Source: Pseudomonadales bacterium (GTDB taxonomy: Bacteria; Pseudomonadota; Gammaproteobacteria; Pseudomonadales; Azotimanducaceae). Taken from it: DNA of 50,352 bases. The notes under the pieces were generated by a model, which was not told the DNA's origin, did no database searches, and saw only the letters and a program-made list of their open reading frames with translations. Made by a program: the position numbers and the translations under genes. Location of the stretch: the NCBI GenBank assembly GCA_028281005.1, contig JANQKS010000021.1, positions 1 to 50,352 of the forward strand. The letters run 5' to 3'. Of this stretch, positions 1-6,994 are shown piece after piece. Numbering within the stretch: position 1 is the first letter of the stretch; every line of letters begins with the position of its first letter.

Positions 1-159
1 GGACCCTGCTTAACGAGATGGTTGGGGATGACCGAATCGTGCTATCAAGGTGGGTTTAGATCAGCCTCGCTACCTCGTACCGCGCCAGCGGTTTAGTGCT
101 AGGACCCGAAGCGGACCTTAAGCAACGATACACAACAGCACGGCCCAGTCATGACGTTC

Positions 160-891
160 TTATTGGTGCAGCTTATCGCTATAGCCGTCACTTAAACGTT
201 TCCATTGCGCAGTTGGACGCCCGTCCAGCCTGAACTGCCCACCCTCTACACCAAAAAGCTTAGGCCAAGTATCCGGGGAATTTTCCCAGGACTCTTGCCG
301 GCCGTAGAGCGTTAAATCGAGTAACCCATAAGACGTCGCCATGACCTCAACTCCGCGTCCTGTTGTCCAGTACGTCTCAAATACACGGTCGCCGTCTCGA
401 AAGTAGGCGACGATGAAACCGAAGCTACGTCCGGCCAGCAGCCGCTCTTTTGCCTCTGCCGGCACGGAATACCACGGCATCGCCCAGCCCATAAAATCGC
501 GATAACGAGCACTCTCAGCGATCGGCCCCTCGCAAAGCGTCGCGTAACTCACACTCCTAGCATGGAGGTACGACAGCTCATTGATATGGCCGGTAAAAAA
601 GGTGCAGCCCTCACACTGATTTTCGGCCGGTTTGCCCGTATGCCACATGTGGAAATAGACAACGAGCTGGCTTCGGCCCTCAAACAGGTCGATTAACGTC
701 ACTGGCCCCTGATCGCCAATCAATGGCGTGGTTGCGTCAACCTCGACCATTGGCAGTCTGCGGCGTTCAGCAGCCAGCTCGTCCGAGGCTTTCGTGAGCG
801 CTTTTTCTTTGATTCGTAGTGCATCGATCTCGGCCTGCCACGCCGATCGATCCCAAATCTCTGGTTGCTTGGCTGAATTTCTACCTTCCAT
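160..891 (-). CDS. DUF899 family thioredoxin-like protein
   Basis: A 243-residue protein of the DUF899 family, a thioredoxin-fold group of unknown substrate. The visible signature is the segment VVYFHMWHTG followed by a CxxC pair (Cys93 and Cys96, in NQCEGCTFF), then YRDFMGWAMPWYS, which is typical of the family. The frame is open upstream to 1080, but that extension covers the divergent regulator and its operator, so the ATG at 891 (MEGRNSAK) is preferred. It is transcribed away from the TetR gene at 944 with a 7-bp inverted repeat between them, which suggests control by that regulator. The substrate is unknown; a redox or peroxide role would be inference only. Confidence 0.85.
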   Translation of the reverse strand: MEGRNSAKQPEIWDRSAWQAEIDALRIKEKALTKASDELAAERRRLPMVEVDATTPLIGDQGPVTLIDLFEGRSQLVVYFHMWHTGKPAENQCEGCTFFTGHINELSYLHARSVSYATLCEGPIAESARYRDFMGWAMPWYSVPAEAKERLLAGRSFGFIVAYFRDGDRVFETYWTTGRGVEVMATSYGLLDLTLYGRQESWENSPDTWPKLFGVEGGQFRLDGRPTAQWKRLSDGYSDKLHQ

Positions 892-912
892 TTTGCGTCC
901 TTTAGGATTGTG

Positions 913-936
913 TACATACCGACCATATAGTATGTA
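913..936. promoter_or_regulatory. Candidate TetR operator between DUF899 gene and TetR gene
   Basis: A perfect inverted repeat TACATAC (913-919), 10-bp spacer, GTATGTA (930-936). It sits in the 52-bp gap between the divergent starts at 891 and 944. The size and symmetry suit a TetR dimer. It overlaps an alternative ATG at 932, which is one reason to prefer 944 as the regulator start. Confidence 0.6.
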
Positions 937-943
937 TAAGACC

Positions 944-1564
944 ATGCCACGGCCTACAAAGCAAGAACCCGAAAGAGGCGACGCGCGTACAAGGCTTCTC
1001 GATGCGTCTTTGAGCGTGTTTCGACAAAAGGGGTATACGGCGACGACGATCGATGATCTCTGCGAAGTTGCGAGCGTCACAAAGGGCGCCTACGCGCATC
1101 ACTTTAAGAACAAGGAAGCTTTAGGCGTCGCCTCTGCTTACCATTGGTCAGAAACAACATCGCGTGAATTTGAGAATGCGGAGTACAACGGCCTCGACGA
1201 TCCACTCGACCGCATTCTGGGATACATCGATTTTCGTCGAACGCTCATCGATGGCGCCATCGCAGACTGGACATGCCTCGCCGGTACGATGACCCAAGAA
1301 GTTTTCCTATCGCATCCAGAAATACGAGACGCCTGCGCACAGAGTATTTTTGGCCACGCGGCAACCCTTGAACTCAATTTCGAAGAAGCCATGGCAGCGC
1401 GCAATATCGTCGGTGAATGGACGGCAAAGAGCCTTGCTCAATACATCCAAGTCGTTCTTCAAGGGGCGTTCGTTGCTGCAAAAGCGTCGAACAGCGCGAC
1501 AGTTGCACTGGAAAGCATCGATCATCTAAGACGCTATATCTGCCAACTATTTGAGGAGCACTAA
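944..1564 (+). CDS. TetR/AcrR family transcriptional regulator
   Basis: A 206-residue TetR-type repressor. The N-terminal helix-turn-helix is clear: RLLDASLSVFRQKGYTATT, then DLCEVASVTKGAYAHHFKNK, giving the usual GxYxHFxxKxxL pattern. The C-terminal ligand-binding half (about residues 60-206) is not specific enough to name an inducer. The reading frame is open from 728, but that part overlaps the divergent DUF899 gene. ATG 932 lies inside the palindrome, so ATG 944 (MPRPTKQE) is chosen; no strong Shine-Dalgarno is visible. It probably autoregulates and controls the DUF899 gene through the operator at 913-936. Confidence 0.85.
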   Translation: MPRPTKQEPERGDARTRLLDASLSVFRQKGYTATTIDDLCEVASVTKGAYAHHFKNKEALGVASAYHWSETTSREFENAEYNGLDDPLDRILGYIDFRRTLIDGAIADWTCLAGTMTQEVFLSHPEIRDACAQSIFGHAATLELNFEEAMAARNIVGEWTAKSLAQYIQVVLQGAFVAAKASNSATVALESIDHLRRYICQLFEEH

Positions 1565-1568
1565 ACCC

Positions 1569-1685
1569 ATGGCCCAACAACAAATCAACAATGTCATTGA
1601 GCGACTGACTCGAGCCCATCACGACAAAGATGCTCGGGGCACCGCTATCGATCAGCTTGGTGTGCTGGCGGGCAAGCTGGGGTAA
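1569..1685 (+). pseudogene. Stub resembling the N-terminus of a SnoaL/DUF4440-type protein
   Basis: A 38-codon open frame starting four bases after the TetR stop. Its start, NNVIERLTRAHHDKDA, resembles the first helix of SnoaL-like (NTF2-fold) proteins, but the rest of the roughly 120-residue fold is missing. The frame ends in DQLGVLAGKLG before the GFA gene. I read it as a deletion remnant; a genuine small peptide is possible but less likely. Confidence 0.4.
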
Positions 1686-1693
1686 GTGTCGTC

Positions 1694-2089
1694 ATGAATA
1701 GCTTGTATGGCCAGTGCCTCTGTAAAGCCGTGACGTTTGAAGTGCCTGACGAATTTCTCTACGCCATGAACTGTCATTGCTCGAATTGTCGACGAACAAC
1801 AGGGTCGGCCTTCAAACCCATAGCGGGTATTGAAATTTCCAAGCTGAAGATCATTGAAGGTACAGAGTTTTTGCTGACCTACGGCGATGAGGATGCGAGA
1901 GACGAGCATTGCAACCGGTGTGGCTCTCTGCTCTATTCCATCGTTCGGGGCGGGCAATATGTGCATGTACCGTTTGGCGTACTTACTGGCGACGTGAGCA
2001 TTCGACCTACCCATCACATCTTCGTTGGCTCGAAAGCCCCGTGGTTCGAGATCACCGATGATTTACCACAGCATCAGGAATTGGATTGA
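1694..2089 (+). CDS. GFA (CENP-V/GFA domain) family protein
   Basis: A 131-residue protein with the zinc-binding pattern of the glutathione-dependent formaldehyde-activating (GFA) fold: GQCLCKAV (Cys8, Cys10), NCHCSNCRRTTGSAF (Cys27, Cys29, Cys32) and HCNRCGS (Cys73, Cys76). The conserved CxxC-R-TGSAF motif makes the family firm. Most members are not true formaldehyde-activating enzymes, so the reaction is unknown. It lies just downstream of the TetR gene and immediately upstream of a VOC gene, so the three may be cotranscribed. Confidence 0.88.
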   Translation: MNSLYGQCLCKAVTFEVPDEFLYAMNCHCSNCRRTTGSAFKPIAGIEISKLKIIEGTEFLLTYGDEDARDEHCNRCGSLLYSIVRGGQYVHVPFGVLTGDVSIRPTHHIFVGSKAPWFEITDDLPQHQELD

Positions 2090-2097
2090 GCTTTGCA

Positions 2098-2490
2098 ATG
2101 ATCAAAGGATTAGGCGAATTAGAAGTCATTACACTTTTCGTAATCGATCTGGCGTCGTCAAGAGCGTTCTATACCTGTGTCTTTGAAGGCGAGGTAGTCT
2201 ATGAGGACGATGTGTCTTCGGTGTTACAGCTTTGCAACGTGATGATTAATCTGCTGCAACGCTCAGAGGCGGGAGAGCTTGTTCAACCGTTGCCGTTGGC
2301 TGATCCAGATACGGGCAGCCAAATGCTGCTGACGATTAAGGTGGAGAACGTCGACGCAGTTTGTGCAGACCTGAAAACACATGGGGTCGAGCTGCTCAAT
2401 GGTCCGATTGACCAACCTTGGGGGCGTCGCACTGCGGTCTTTGCCGATCCAGATGGGAACGTCTGGGAAGTCGCTCAAGAAATTACTTAG
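2098..2490 (+). CDS. VOC (glyoxalase/bleomycin resistance) family protein
   Basis: A 130-residue vicinal oxygen chelate protein. Visible are the first beta-alpha-beta unit (FVIDLASSRAFYTCVFE), the middle dimer-type repeat (LTIKVENVDAVCADLKTHG) and the closing motif TAVFADPDGNVWEVAQ with the usual metal-site Glu. The frame is open to a TTG at 2086 that overlaps the GFA stop; the ATG at 2098 (MIKGLGELEV) is a more ordinary start. Substrate unknown. It follows the GFA gene closely and probably shares its transcript. Confidence 0.82.
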   Translation: MIKGLGELEVITLFVIDLASSRAFYTCVFEGEVVYEDDVSSVLQLCNVMINLLQRSEAGELVQPLPLADPDTGSQMLLTIKVENVDAVCADLKTHGVELLNGPIDQPWGRRTAVFADPDGNVWEVAQEIT

Positions 2491-2589
2491 AAAGGCGAAG
2501 ACACTGAACGGCCGCTGTTGGCAGAAGTGGTCCCAGGAATTTGAACAAGGAGTCAAGGTGTAGTCGTTCAGCCTGAGGAGGCAATCGAC

Positions 2590-2664
2590 ATGACAAAGAG
2601 AAAACAGTATCCCACCAACTACAATCACTTAAAATACATTTTTGAGACCGCTTCTAGTCATTGA
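2590..2664 (+). pseudogene. Possible IS3-type OrfA N-terminal stub
   Basis: A strong Shine-Dalgarno (GAGGAGG at 2576-2582) precedes ATG 2590. The first residues, MTKRKQYP, look like the start of IS3-family OrfA transposases. After about nine codons the DNA runs into the end of a different element (2628-2658), and the frame stops at 2664. Probably one IS interrupted by, or joined to, another; recognition rests on only eight residues. From 2659 to 2839 I see no gene. Confidence 0.3.
2628..2658 (+). mobile_element. Terminal remnant of an IS5-type element
   Basis: 31 bp matching, in inverse orientation, the IS end at 50254-50284. The last 19 bp (2640-2658) are identical, and 26 of 31 positions match overall. 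In the same codon phase this remnant reads L-K-I-H-F-stop against L-R-N-Y-F-stop at the other copy, so it is the extreme 3' end of a transposase gene plus its terminal sequence. The rest of the element to the left is gone. Confidence 0.6.
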
Positions 2665-2839
2665 CCGAAGTATCACTCTCGATGTCTGTCCAGTTTTCGT
2701 TCGACTCGTCCAAAGATTCGACCAGCTATACTAATTCTCTCCGGTCTCAATCGTGATACTCATAGGTGTCGTTATGGGCAGCATCAGTTTCTTAAGTTGA
2801 TTAAGCTGAGTCCGTGTCCAAAGTGCATTCCATACCAGA

Positions 2840-3604
2840 TTAATCAACCGGATCGGCAAAGAACGTATAGTCCCTCGGCCCATCCAGCATCACACCACCA
2901 CTTGCTTTTTCCTGTCGCATATTCAGGGTCAGACGGTTCTCATGAATCACGCCTTTGTAGACTCTCTCGCCCTCATCGTTGGGAATGGCGAATGTCACGG
3001 CACCAGCTTCGACCCGATAGTCCTGCGGAGGCACCGCAGATCCTTCAAATCGCGCGCGCGATAGTACGCAGGGGATAAAACGGGGTGGATCATAGTGATC
3101 TGCCATAGTCATCTTGCCATCGGGGTAAAACCGGACGAATGTACGCCAACCAGAGGTCGCCGACTGGTAAAAACCATCCGTTCGTAGCCCTTTGGATGAA
3201 GCACCCTCAAGCTTTGGTGGCGTACACGGCGTTCGTCCTAAATAGCTCGGTGGTGGGGCCTCTACAGAAAGTAGCACCATACCTTCATCTTCCGTTTCGG
3301 CCGGTTTCACGCAGCCAAACATGGCTTGTTGCCCACCCGTTGCTGTGAATCGCACCTGGCAAGGGATAAAGAGTCCGGGTACCCAGTCGTCGGTCGGTTC
3401 ACCTGTCACGTCGATGTTCATAAAGGACTGGAACTCGCTGATGGCCGCGCGCGTTTTCGGGCCCATCGCACCATCCGCAACACCCTCGAGCCACCCCAAT
3501 TCGATGAGTCGCTGTTGTGTCATTAGCACGATGTCGTCCGCATGGGTGGTCGCGACAGGGCATGCGAGCAATACTAAAAGAATTGTGATTGTGATCTTGT
3601 TCAT
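2840..3604 (-). CDS. Secreted protein with peptidoglycan-binding domain
   Basis: A 254-residue exported protein. Residues 1-23 form a signal peptide (MNKITITILLVLLACPVATT, cleavage near HADD). Next comes a PG_binding_1 domain (about residues 25-70): MTQQRLIELGWLEGVADGAM, then GPKTRAAISEFQ, the usual LxxLGYxxGxxDGxxGPxTxxAI pattern. The remaining 180 residues are not recognised and hold several cysteines. The ATG at 3604 is chosen over upstream frame because GGGGAGAG precedes it and it opens the signal peptide. It lies 26 bp downstream of the lipoprotein gene on the same strand, so both probably work in the periplasm or cell wall. Confidence 0.8.
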   Translation of the reverse strand: MNKITITILLVLLACPVATTHADDIVLMTQQRLIELGWLEGVADGAMGPKTRAAISEFQSFMNIDVTGEPTDDWVPGLFIPCQVRFTATGGQQAMFGCVKPAETEDEGMVLLSVEAPPPSYLGRTPCTPPKLEGASSKGLRTDGFYQSATSGWRTFVRFYPDGKMTMADHYDPPRFIPCVLSRARFEGSAVPPQDYRVEAGAVTFAIPNDEGERVYKGVIHENRLTLNMRQEKASGGVMLDGPRDYTFFADPVD

Positions 3605-3630
3605 GTCTCTCCCCTCATTAGTATTTTCAA

Positions 3631-4755
3631 CTAGTCTAAGACCGTTAGCCTTTCGTACGGCGGCACCGACGGCCATTCAGGCCACTTCAACTTTTCAGAA
3701 TTCCAACGATCAGTTTGAGTGTACCACTTCAAAAACTCACTGTGGCTGGGGTGATATTGCACGACATCGCCGCAATGCTCCGCTTCAGGTATCTCACCAT
3801 TCGGCTGAGTGATCTCACCTACGGGTGCGGCAAGCTTGGTGAATACCGGTTGAATGCGTCGAACGCCGAAGGAAGGGAGCCCTTGGGCAGTGATGTCTTT
3901 TTCATCAATATAGAGGTGCATGCCTGTGGAGACATCCGTGATCTTGGCGACAACAAGTGCGTCATCGTCAAATGCATCGCGAACCTTGTAGCTGATTTGC
4001 ACGTTGCCATTTGGCGGCGCATCAACTCGGCAGGCTTGAGGGCACTCGGCGTCATTGACGCGTTCGATGATGAAACTTCGGTTCGAACTGACTTGGACTT
4101 GGTTGCATTGCTTGATGTGTTCGAAGGTTTTTGCCACGTACGCATTTCGCAACGCTGCCGCAATCTGGTCTAGGGGTTCTTTTTCAAAATTGGATTTCAT
4201 CGCATACTCGACAAAACCCAGGTCACGGTTGGCGTCAGGGTTAATAAGGCGCCAGTAGTCGGTTATTGAAAAGTAACGGATCTCCCGTAATGCTTTGAAG
4301 TCAGCAGCAGGCCCCATAATCACACCCTGATCCCGCATCAGTACGAAGAAGTCTTGCATCTCCACATAGGCATTCCGTTTGCGATCGGCCGGTAGGCTCG
4401 GTAGCAATTGCCAAGCGTCACTGACTTTTTGCTGTACCGCAGAGAGTTGGCCATACGAATATCCGGAAATGTATCCGACAATTGACGTCGCCTCCTCAAG
4501 TCGAATGGCGAACTTGTCCTCGGTTGTTCCACAGTCGTAGGTCGCGCCTTGATGCATGTTTCTCCGCCAAGGACGGTCCGGATAGCGGGCATCTAACGCG
4601 AGCTTTGCGAGTACCGCAGAGCAACCTTCAGTATCGTTTAATTGACGTAGTTCGTCGATGAACGCCTTTTCTGCTGGATCCATACCCGTTGAAGCCGCGC
4701 AACCGCAAAGAACGAGGATGATGGGCAGAAAGATCTGTTGTCTTAGGTTTTGCAT
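3631..4755 (-). CDS. Lipoprotein of unknown function
   Basis: A 374-residue predicted lipoprotein. The N-terminus (MQNLRQQIFLPIILVL) is a signal peptide ending in the lipobox LVLCGC, with lipidated Cys expected near residue 17-19. The body has several cysteines (ECPQACR, AEHCGDVV) suggesting disulfides, but I recognise no domain. An in-frame upstream Met at 4782 would add nine residues. It is the first gene of a likely two-gene minus-strand unit with the peptidoglycan-binding protein. Just upstream lies the scar zone with an attC-like repeat and an IS91 remnant, so it may have arrived with mobile DNA. Confidence 0.7.
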   Translation of the reverse strand: MQNLRQQIFLPIILVLCGCAASTGMDPAEKAFIDELRQLNDTEGCSAVLAKLALDARYPDRPWRRNMHQGATYDCGTTEDKFAIRLEEATSIVGYISGYSYGQLSAVQQKVSDAWQLLPSLPADRKRNAYVEMQDFFVLMRDQGVIMGPAADFKALREIRYFSITDYWRLINPDANRDLGFVEYAMKSNFEKEPLDQIAAALRNAYVAKTFEHIKQCNQVQVSSNRSFIIERVNDAECPQACRVDAPPNGNVQISYKVRDAFDDDALVVAKITDVSTGMHLYIDEKDITAQGLPSFGVRRIQPVFTKLAAPVGEITQPNGEIPEAEHCGDVVQYHPSHSEFLKWYTQTDRWNSEKLKWPEWPSVPPYERLTVLD

Positions 4756-4912
4756 AGTCCGTTGCTTCCGCGAGCAGTTCAAAGTTCAGGTATTCGAGCG
4801 GCGTTGATCAAGAATTGATTCACTCATGGCGGCGGCGCCCACTCTGAACAAGGTACGGTACTTATCAACCTGAATGTCTGCAACGGGTCGTTCTCGCTGG
4901 TCGCGGCGTCGG

Positions 4913-5031
4913 CTGCTAACAATTCGTTAGCCGTCATCATGCTCGCAGCTGAGTTCGGCCAAAGGACTAAACCGCTCGCGCGGTAGTAGTTAGCGAGGTT
5001 GTGCCAGGCGTCGCTTAAGTTCTGTTAGCAG
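4913..5031. repeat. attC-like imperfect inverted repeat (candidate integron recombination site)
   Basis: The outer arms CTGCTAAC (4913-4920) and GTTAGCAG (5024-5031) are perfect inverted repeats 119 bp apart end to end. The left arm continues AATTCGTTAGC, close to the start of classical attC sites (TAACAATTCGTT). The right side reads GCTTAAGTTCTGTTAG, also attC-like, and inner boxes TTAGC/TAAGC lie at matching distance. A central hairpin ACCGC-TCGC-GCGGT is present. No integrase gene or cassette array is in view, and the 7-bp consensus core is imperfect. The surrounding 4756-5101 has no gene. Confidence 0.3.
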
Positions 5032-5101
5032 GCAGGGCCATCCCTGTAGTTAGGTTGTGGTGACCACACCAAGCCAACTTAACCAAGCAGGAGATAGACC
5101 C

Positions 5102-5660
5102 ATGACTGAGTCTAACATTTCACCCTTACGTCAGCGCATGCTGGATGACATGGCGTTGCGCCGTCTGCACAGCGCGACGGGGTGGTCTATGCCAAAAGCC
5201 CCTTCGTCGACCCCAAAGCCGTGTTGGCCTATCTATCCCGATATACCCATCGCGTCGCCATCTCCAACCATCGCTTGATCAGCCACACCGATCAGGGCGT
5301 GACCTGCAAGTTCAAGGACTATCGCAGCAAGCGCCGTATCCGCTATTAGCGTTGATCCATCAAGGACATCGACACAAACGCATCGACGGCATCCTATTGC
5401 CGAACACCCAAAACCGCACTACCGGAAGGCACAAATCCCTGCCACCGCTCTCTGTGCCAACGCGCAACGCATGGCAAAACGGCACGCGGATTAAACAGCT
5501 CAATCAGTTGACAAGACGCTCGTTATAGAGACCATTCCAAGAATCCCCATAGCGCACAATCTCGGTTTCCTCCCCTGGGCGTTATCGAACAGCCGCCTCG
5601 ATCGCGTTCAACACCGCAGCACCCTCAAACTGCGGATGTACAATAACGCTAACCAATAGC
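5102..5660 (+). mobile_element. Collapsed IS91-type element (integrase stub plus transposase tail)
   Basis: ATG 5102, after a good ribosome site, opens a frame reading MTESNISPLRQRMLDDMALR. This is the start of the tyrosine recombinase carried by IS91-type elements. At about 5180 it meets, in another frame (5182-5349), an IS91 Y2-transposase segment: KAVLAYLSRYTHRVAISNHR, then a KFKDYR motif, ending in a stop. Most of the recombinase and the Y2 catalytic region are missing. The following non-coding part to about 5660 looks like the element's terminal region. No function is expected. Confidence 0.72.
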
Positions 5661-5673
5661 GGCCGTTAATATT

Positions 5674-6153
5674 TTAGTGTTCTGGATATCCAAGATGTTC
5701 GGCAAGAAGTAACCATTTACCACTTTCGAACACCAGTACCGCGGTACCTCTACCTCCGCCTGATGCTTCTTTGCCCTCGAAGATACCAGTCCATGAAAAG
5801 TCGAACATGTACGCCGCTGAATCCTCAGACTCCAACAACCAATGGATGTTTGTCATCTCGTATTTTTCGTGTTCGATTCTTACGAAGTTAGCTTCGTAAG
5901 CTTTCTGCACTGCGTTCTTGCCTTTGTGCACCGTACCATCTGAAAAAACCACGCTGGCTCTGGGATGGATCAAGGGGCTTACTTCTTCCCAGGATTGGGT
6001 TGCTAGAGCTGCCTCATATCGTTTAATAAAGTTCGATGCGGACACTATGTTTCTCTCCTTTGACTGATTGGCGAATGAACTGCTCGCTGCAATCAGGCCT
6101 AAAAATACAAGTAGCACTGACGCTGGTTTACCCAAACTTTGCATGAATTTCAT
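5674..6153 (-). CDS. Secreted SnoaL-like/DUF4440 (NTF2-fold) protein
   Basis: A 159-residue protein with an N-terminal signal peptide (MKFMQSLGKPASVLLVFLGL, cleavage near SSFAN). A single NTF2-like domain follows: NFIKRYEAALATQSWEEVSP, then a GTVHKGKNAVQKAYE segment and RGTAVLVFESGKWLLLAEH at the end. Such domains act as small hydrolases, cyclases or ligand binders; nothing here selects one. The start at 6153 opens the signal peptide; an upstream Met at 6168 is possible. It is divergent from the HxlR regulator at 6253 across 99 bp, so regulation by that protein is a reasonable inference. Confidence 0.8.
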   Translation of the reverse strand: MKFMQSLGKPASVLLVFLGLIAASSSFANQSKERNIVSASNFIKRYEAALATQSWEEVSPLIHPRASVVFSDGTVHKGKNAVQKAYEANFVRIEHEKYEMTNIHWLLESEDSAAYMFDFSWTGIFEGKEASGGGRGTAVLVFESGKWLLLAEHLGYPEH

Positions 6154-6252
6154 TGTCGATACTTGCACTGGATCATCTTGTGTTAAGCATTTAGCCTAGT
6201 CGCAAGTGAGTCAAGTACGTACCTTGGGGTGCCTATGAAGAAGGACGAATGA

Positions 6253-6615
6253 ATGCCAAGAGGTGACTTTGATGACGATTGTCCTGCGCGGCAATTGATC
6301 CTGTTCATGTCGGATAGATGGGTGCCGCCTTTGATGTATCACTTAGGGCAGGAGCCGAGACATCCCAGCGAGCTTTTGAGATTGATGCCAAAAATCTCAC
6401 AGAAAATGCTCACCCAGACTCTCAGAAACATGGAAGCCTGGGGATTGGTCAATCGCAAGAATTACGAAGTTTTTCCGCCAAGTGTGCAATATTCTCTTTC
6501 TCAAACAGGACTAAAATTTAACGAAGCGCTTGACCTGCTTTGCAACTGGGCAAGCACACATGAGGAAGTAGTTTTCAACATGGTCGAAGCACGTTTAAAG
6601 GCCCAGTCTGACTAG
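6253..6615 (+). CDS. HxlR family transcriptional regulator
   Basis: A 120-residue winged-helix protein of the HxlR type. It has the N-terminal Cys (DDDCPARQLILFMSDRW), the recognition-helix region (RHPSELLRLMPKISQKMLTQ, TLRNMEAWGLVNR) and the wing (PSVQYSLSQTG) typical of the family. Members often sense electrophiles, quinones or thiol stress through the N-terminal Cys. It lies divergent from the secreted SnoaL-like gene, its most likely target besides itself. Confidence 0.88.
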   Translation: MPRGDFDDDCPARQLILFMSDRWVPPLMYHLGQEPRHPSELLRLMPKISQKMLTQTLRNMEAWGLVNRKNYEVFPPSVQYSLSQTGLKFNEALDLLCNWASTHEEVVFNMVEARLKAQSD

Positions 6616-6735
6616 GGAGCTAAACTACTGAACGGCAGCCACGGGTCGATTTCTCTCAGATTGCGGAGATACTGCTAACGACAGGTTTCAGGTTAGTCGG
6701 ACGTGAGCTGATTTCAGCTCAGTCAGTGTGACTAC

Positions 6736-6893
6736 GGCCCAGACTGTGTGAAAACTATTTTCAGGATTCACAAGCTGAGAAAAACGCGCGTGAGAGATGC
6801 CTCGTTGGTGGTTTCGATCACGTCGAGTTTGTTTTTAGACCACTCTCGCACGCGTTTTGTTTTGAGGATTTGAGTTTTCACACAGTCTGGGCC
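6736..6893. mobile_element. MITE-like element: internal-deletion derivative of an IS
   Basis: A 158-bp unit bounded by perfect 21-bp inverted repeats, 6736-6756 (starting GGCCCAGACTGTGTG) and 6873-6893. On the minus strand the interior is not random. Directly after the right repeat it reads as transposase-like C-terminal sequence (KTKRVREWSKNK, then DVIETTNEASLTRVFLSL) with a stop at 6770-6768. So this is an IS whose middle was deleted while both ends stayed. No target-site duplication is obvious. The parent IS family is not identified. The rest of 6616-6994 holds only a 7-bp hairpin (6704-6721). Confidence 0.75.
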
Positions 6894-6994
6894 AATTCCT
6901 GTCGCTCAGCTCATCATGCGCAATTCCGAGCCAAAAGTTTTTCAAAGTCTGACGTAAAAGTTTACAACAGACTGCTCACTCATTCCCGCGCGGG

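Noticed and set aside
1-160. Possible gene end or RNA in the first 160 bases
   Set aside because: No frame, tRNA-like fold or known motif could be supported.
2667-2760. Inverted GTATCAC...GTGATAC pair as IS ends
   Set aside because: Only seven bases match over an 80-bp gap and no coding remnant lies between; likely chance.
4913-5031. Considered calling a full integron
   Set aside because: No integrase gene, no second attC and no plus-strand cassette gene ending at the site; only an attC-like repeat is supportable.
6704-6721. Hairpin TGAGCTG-ATTT-CAGCTCA as terminator of the HxlR gene
   Set aside because: Short 7-bp stem, no T-run, about 90 bp past the stop. Kept only as a note within the MITE entry.
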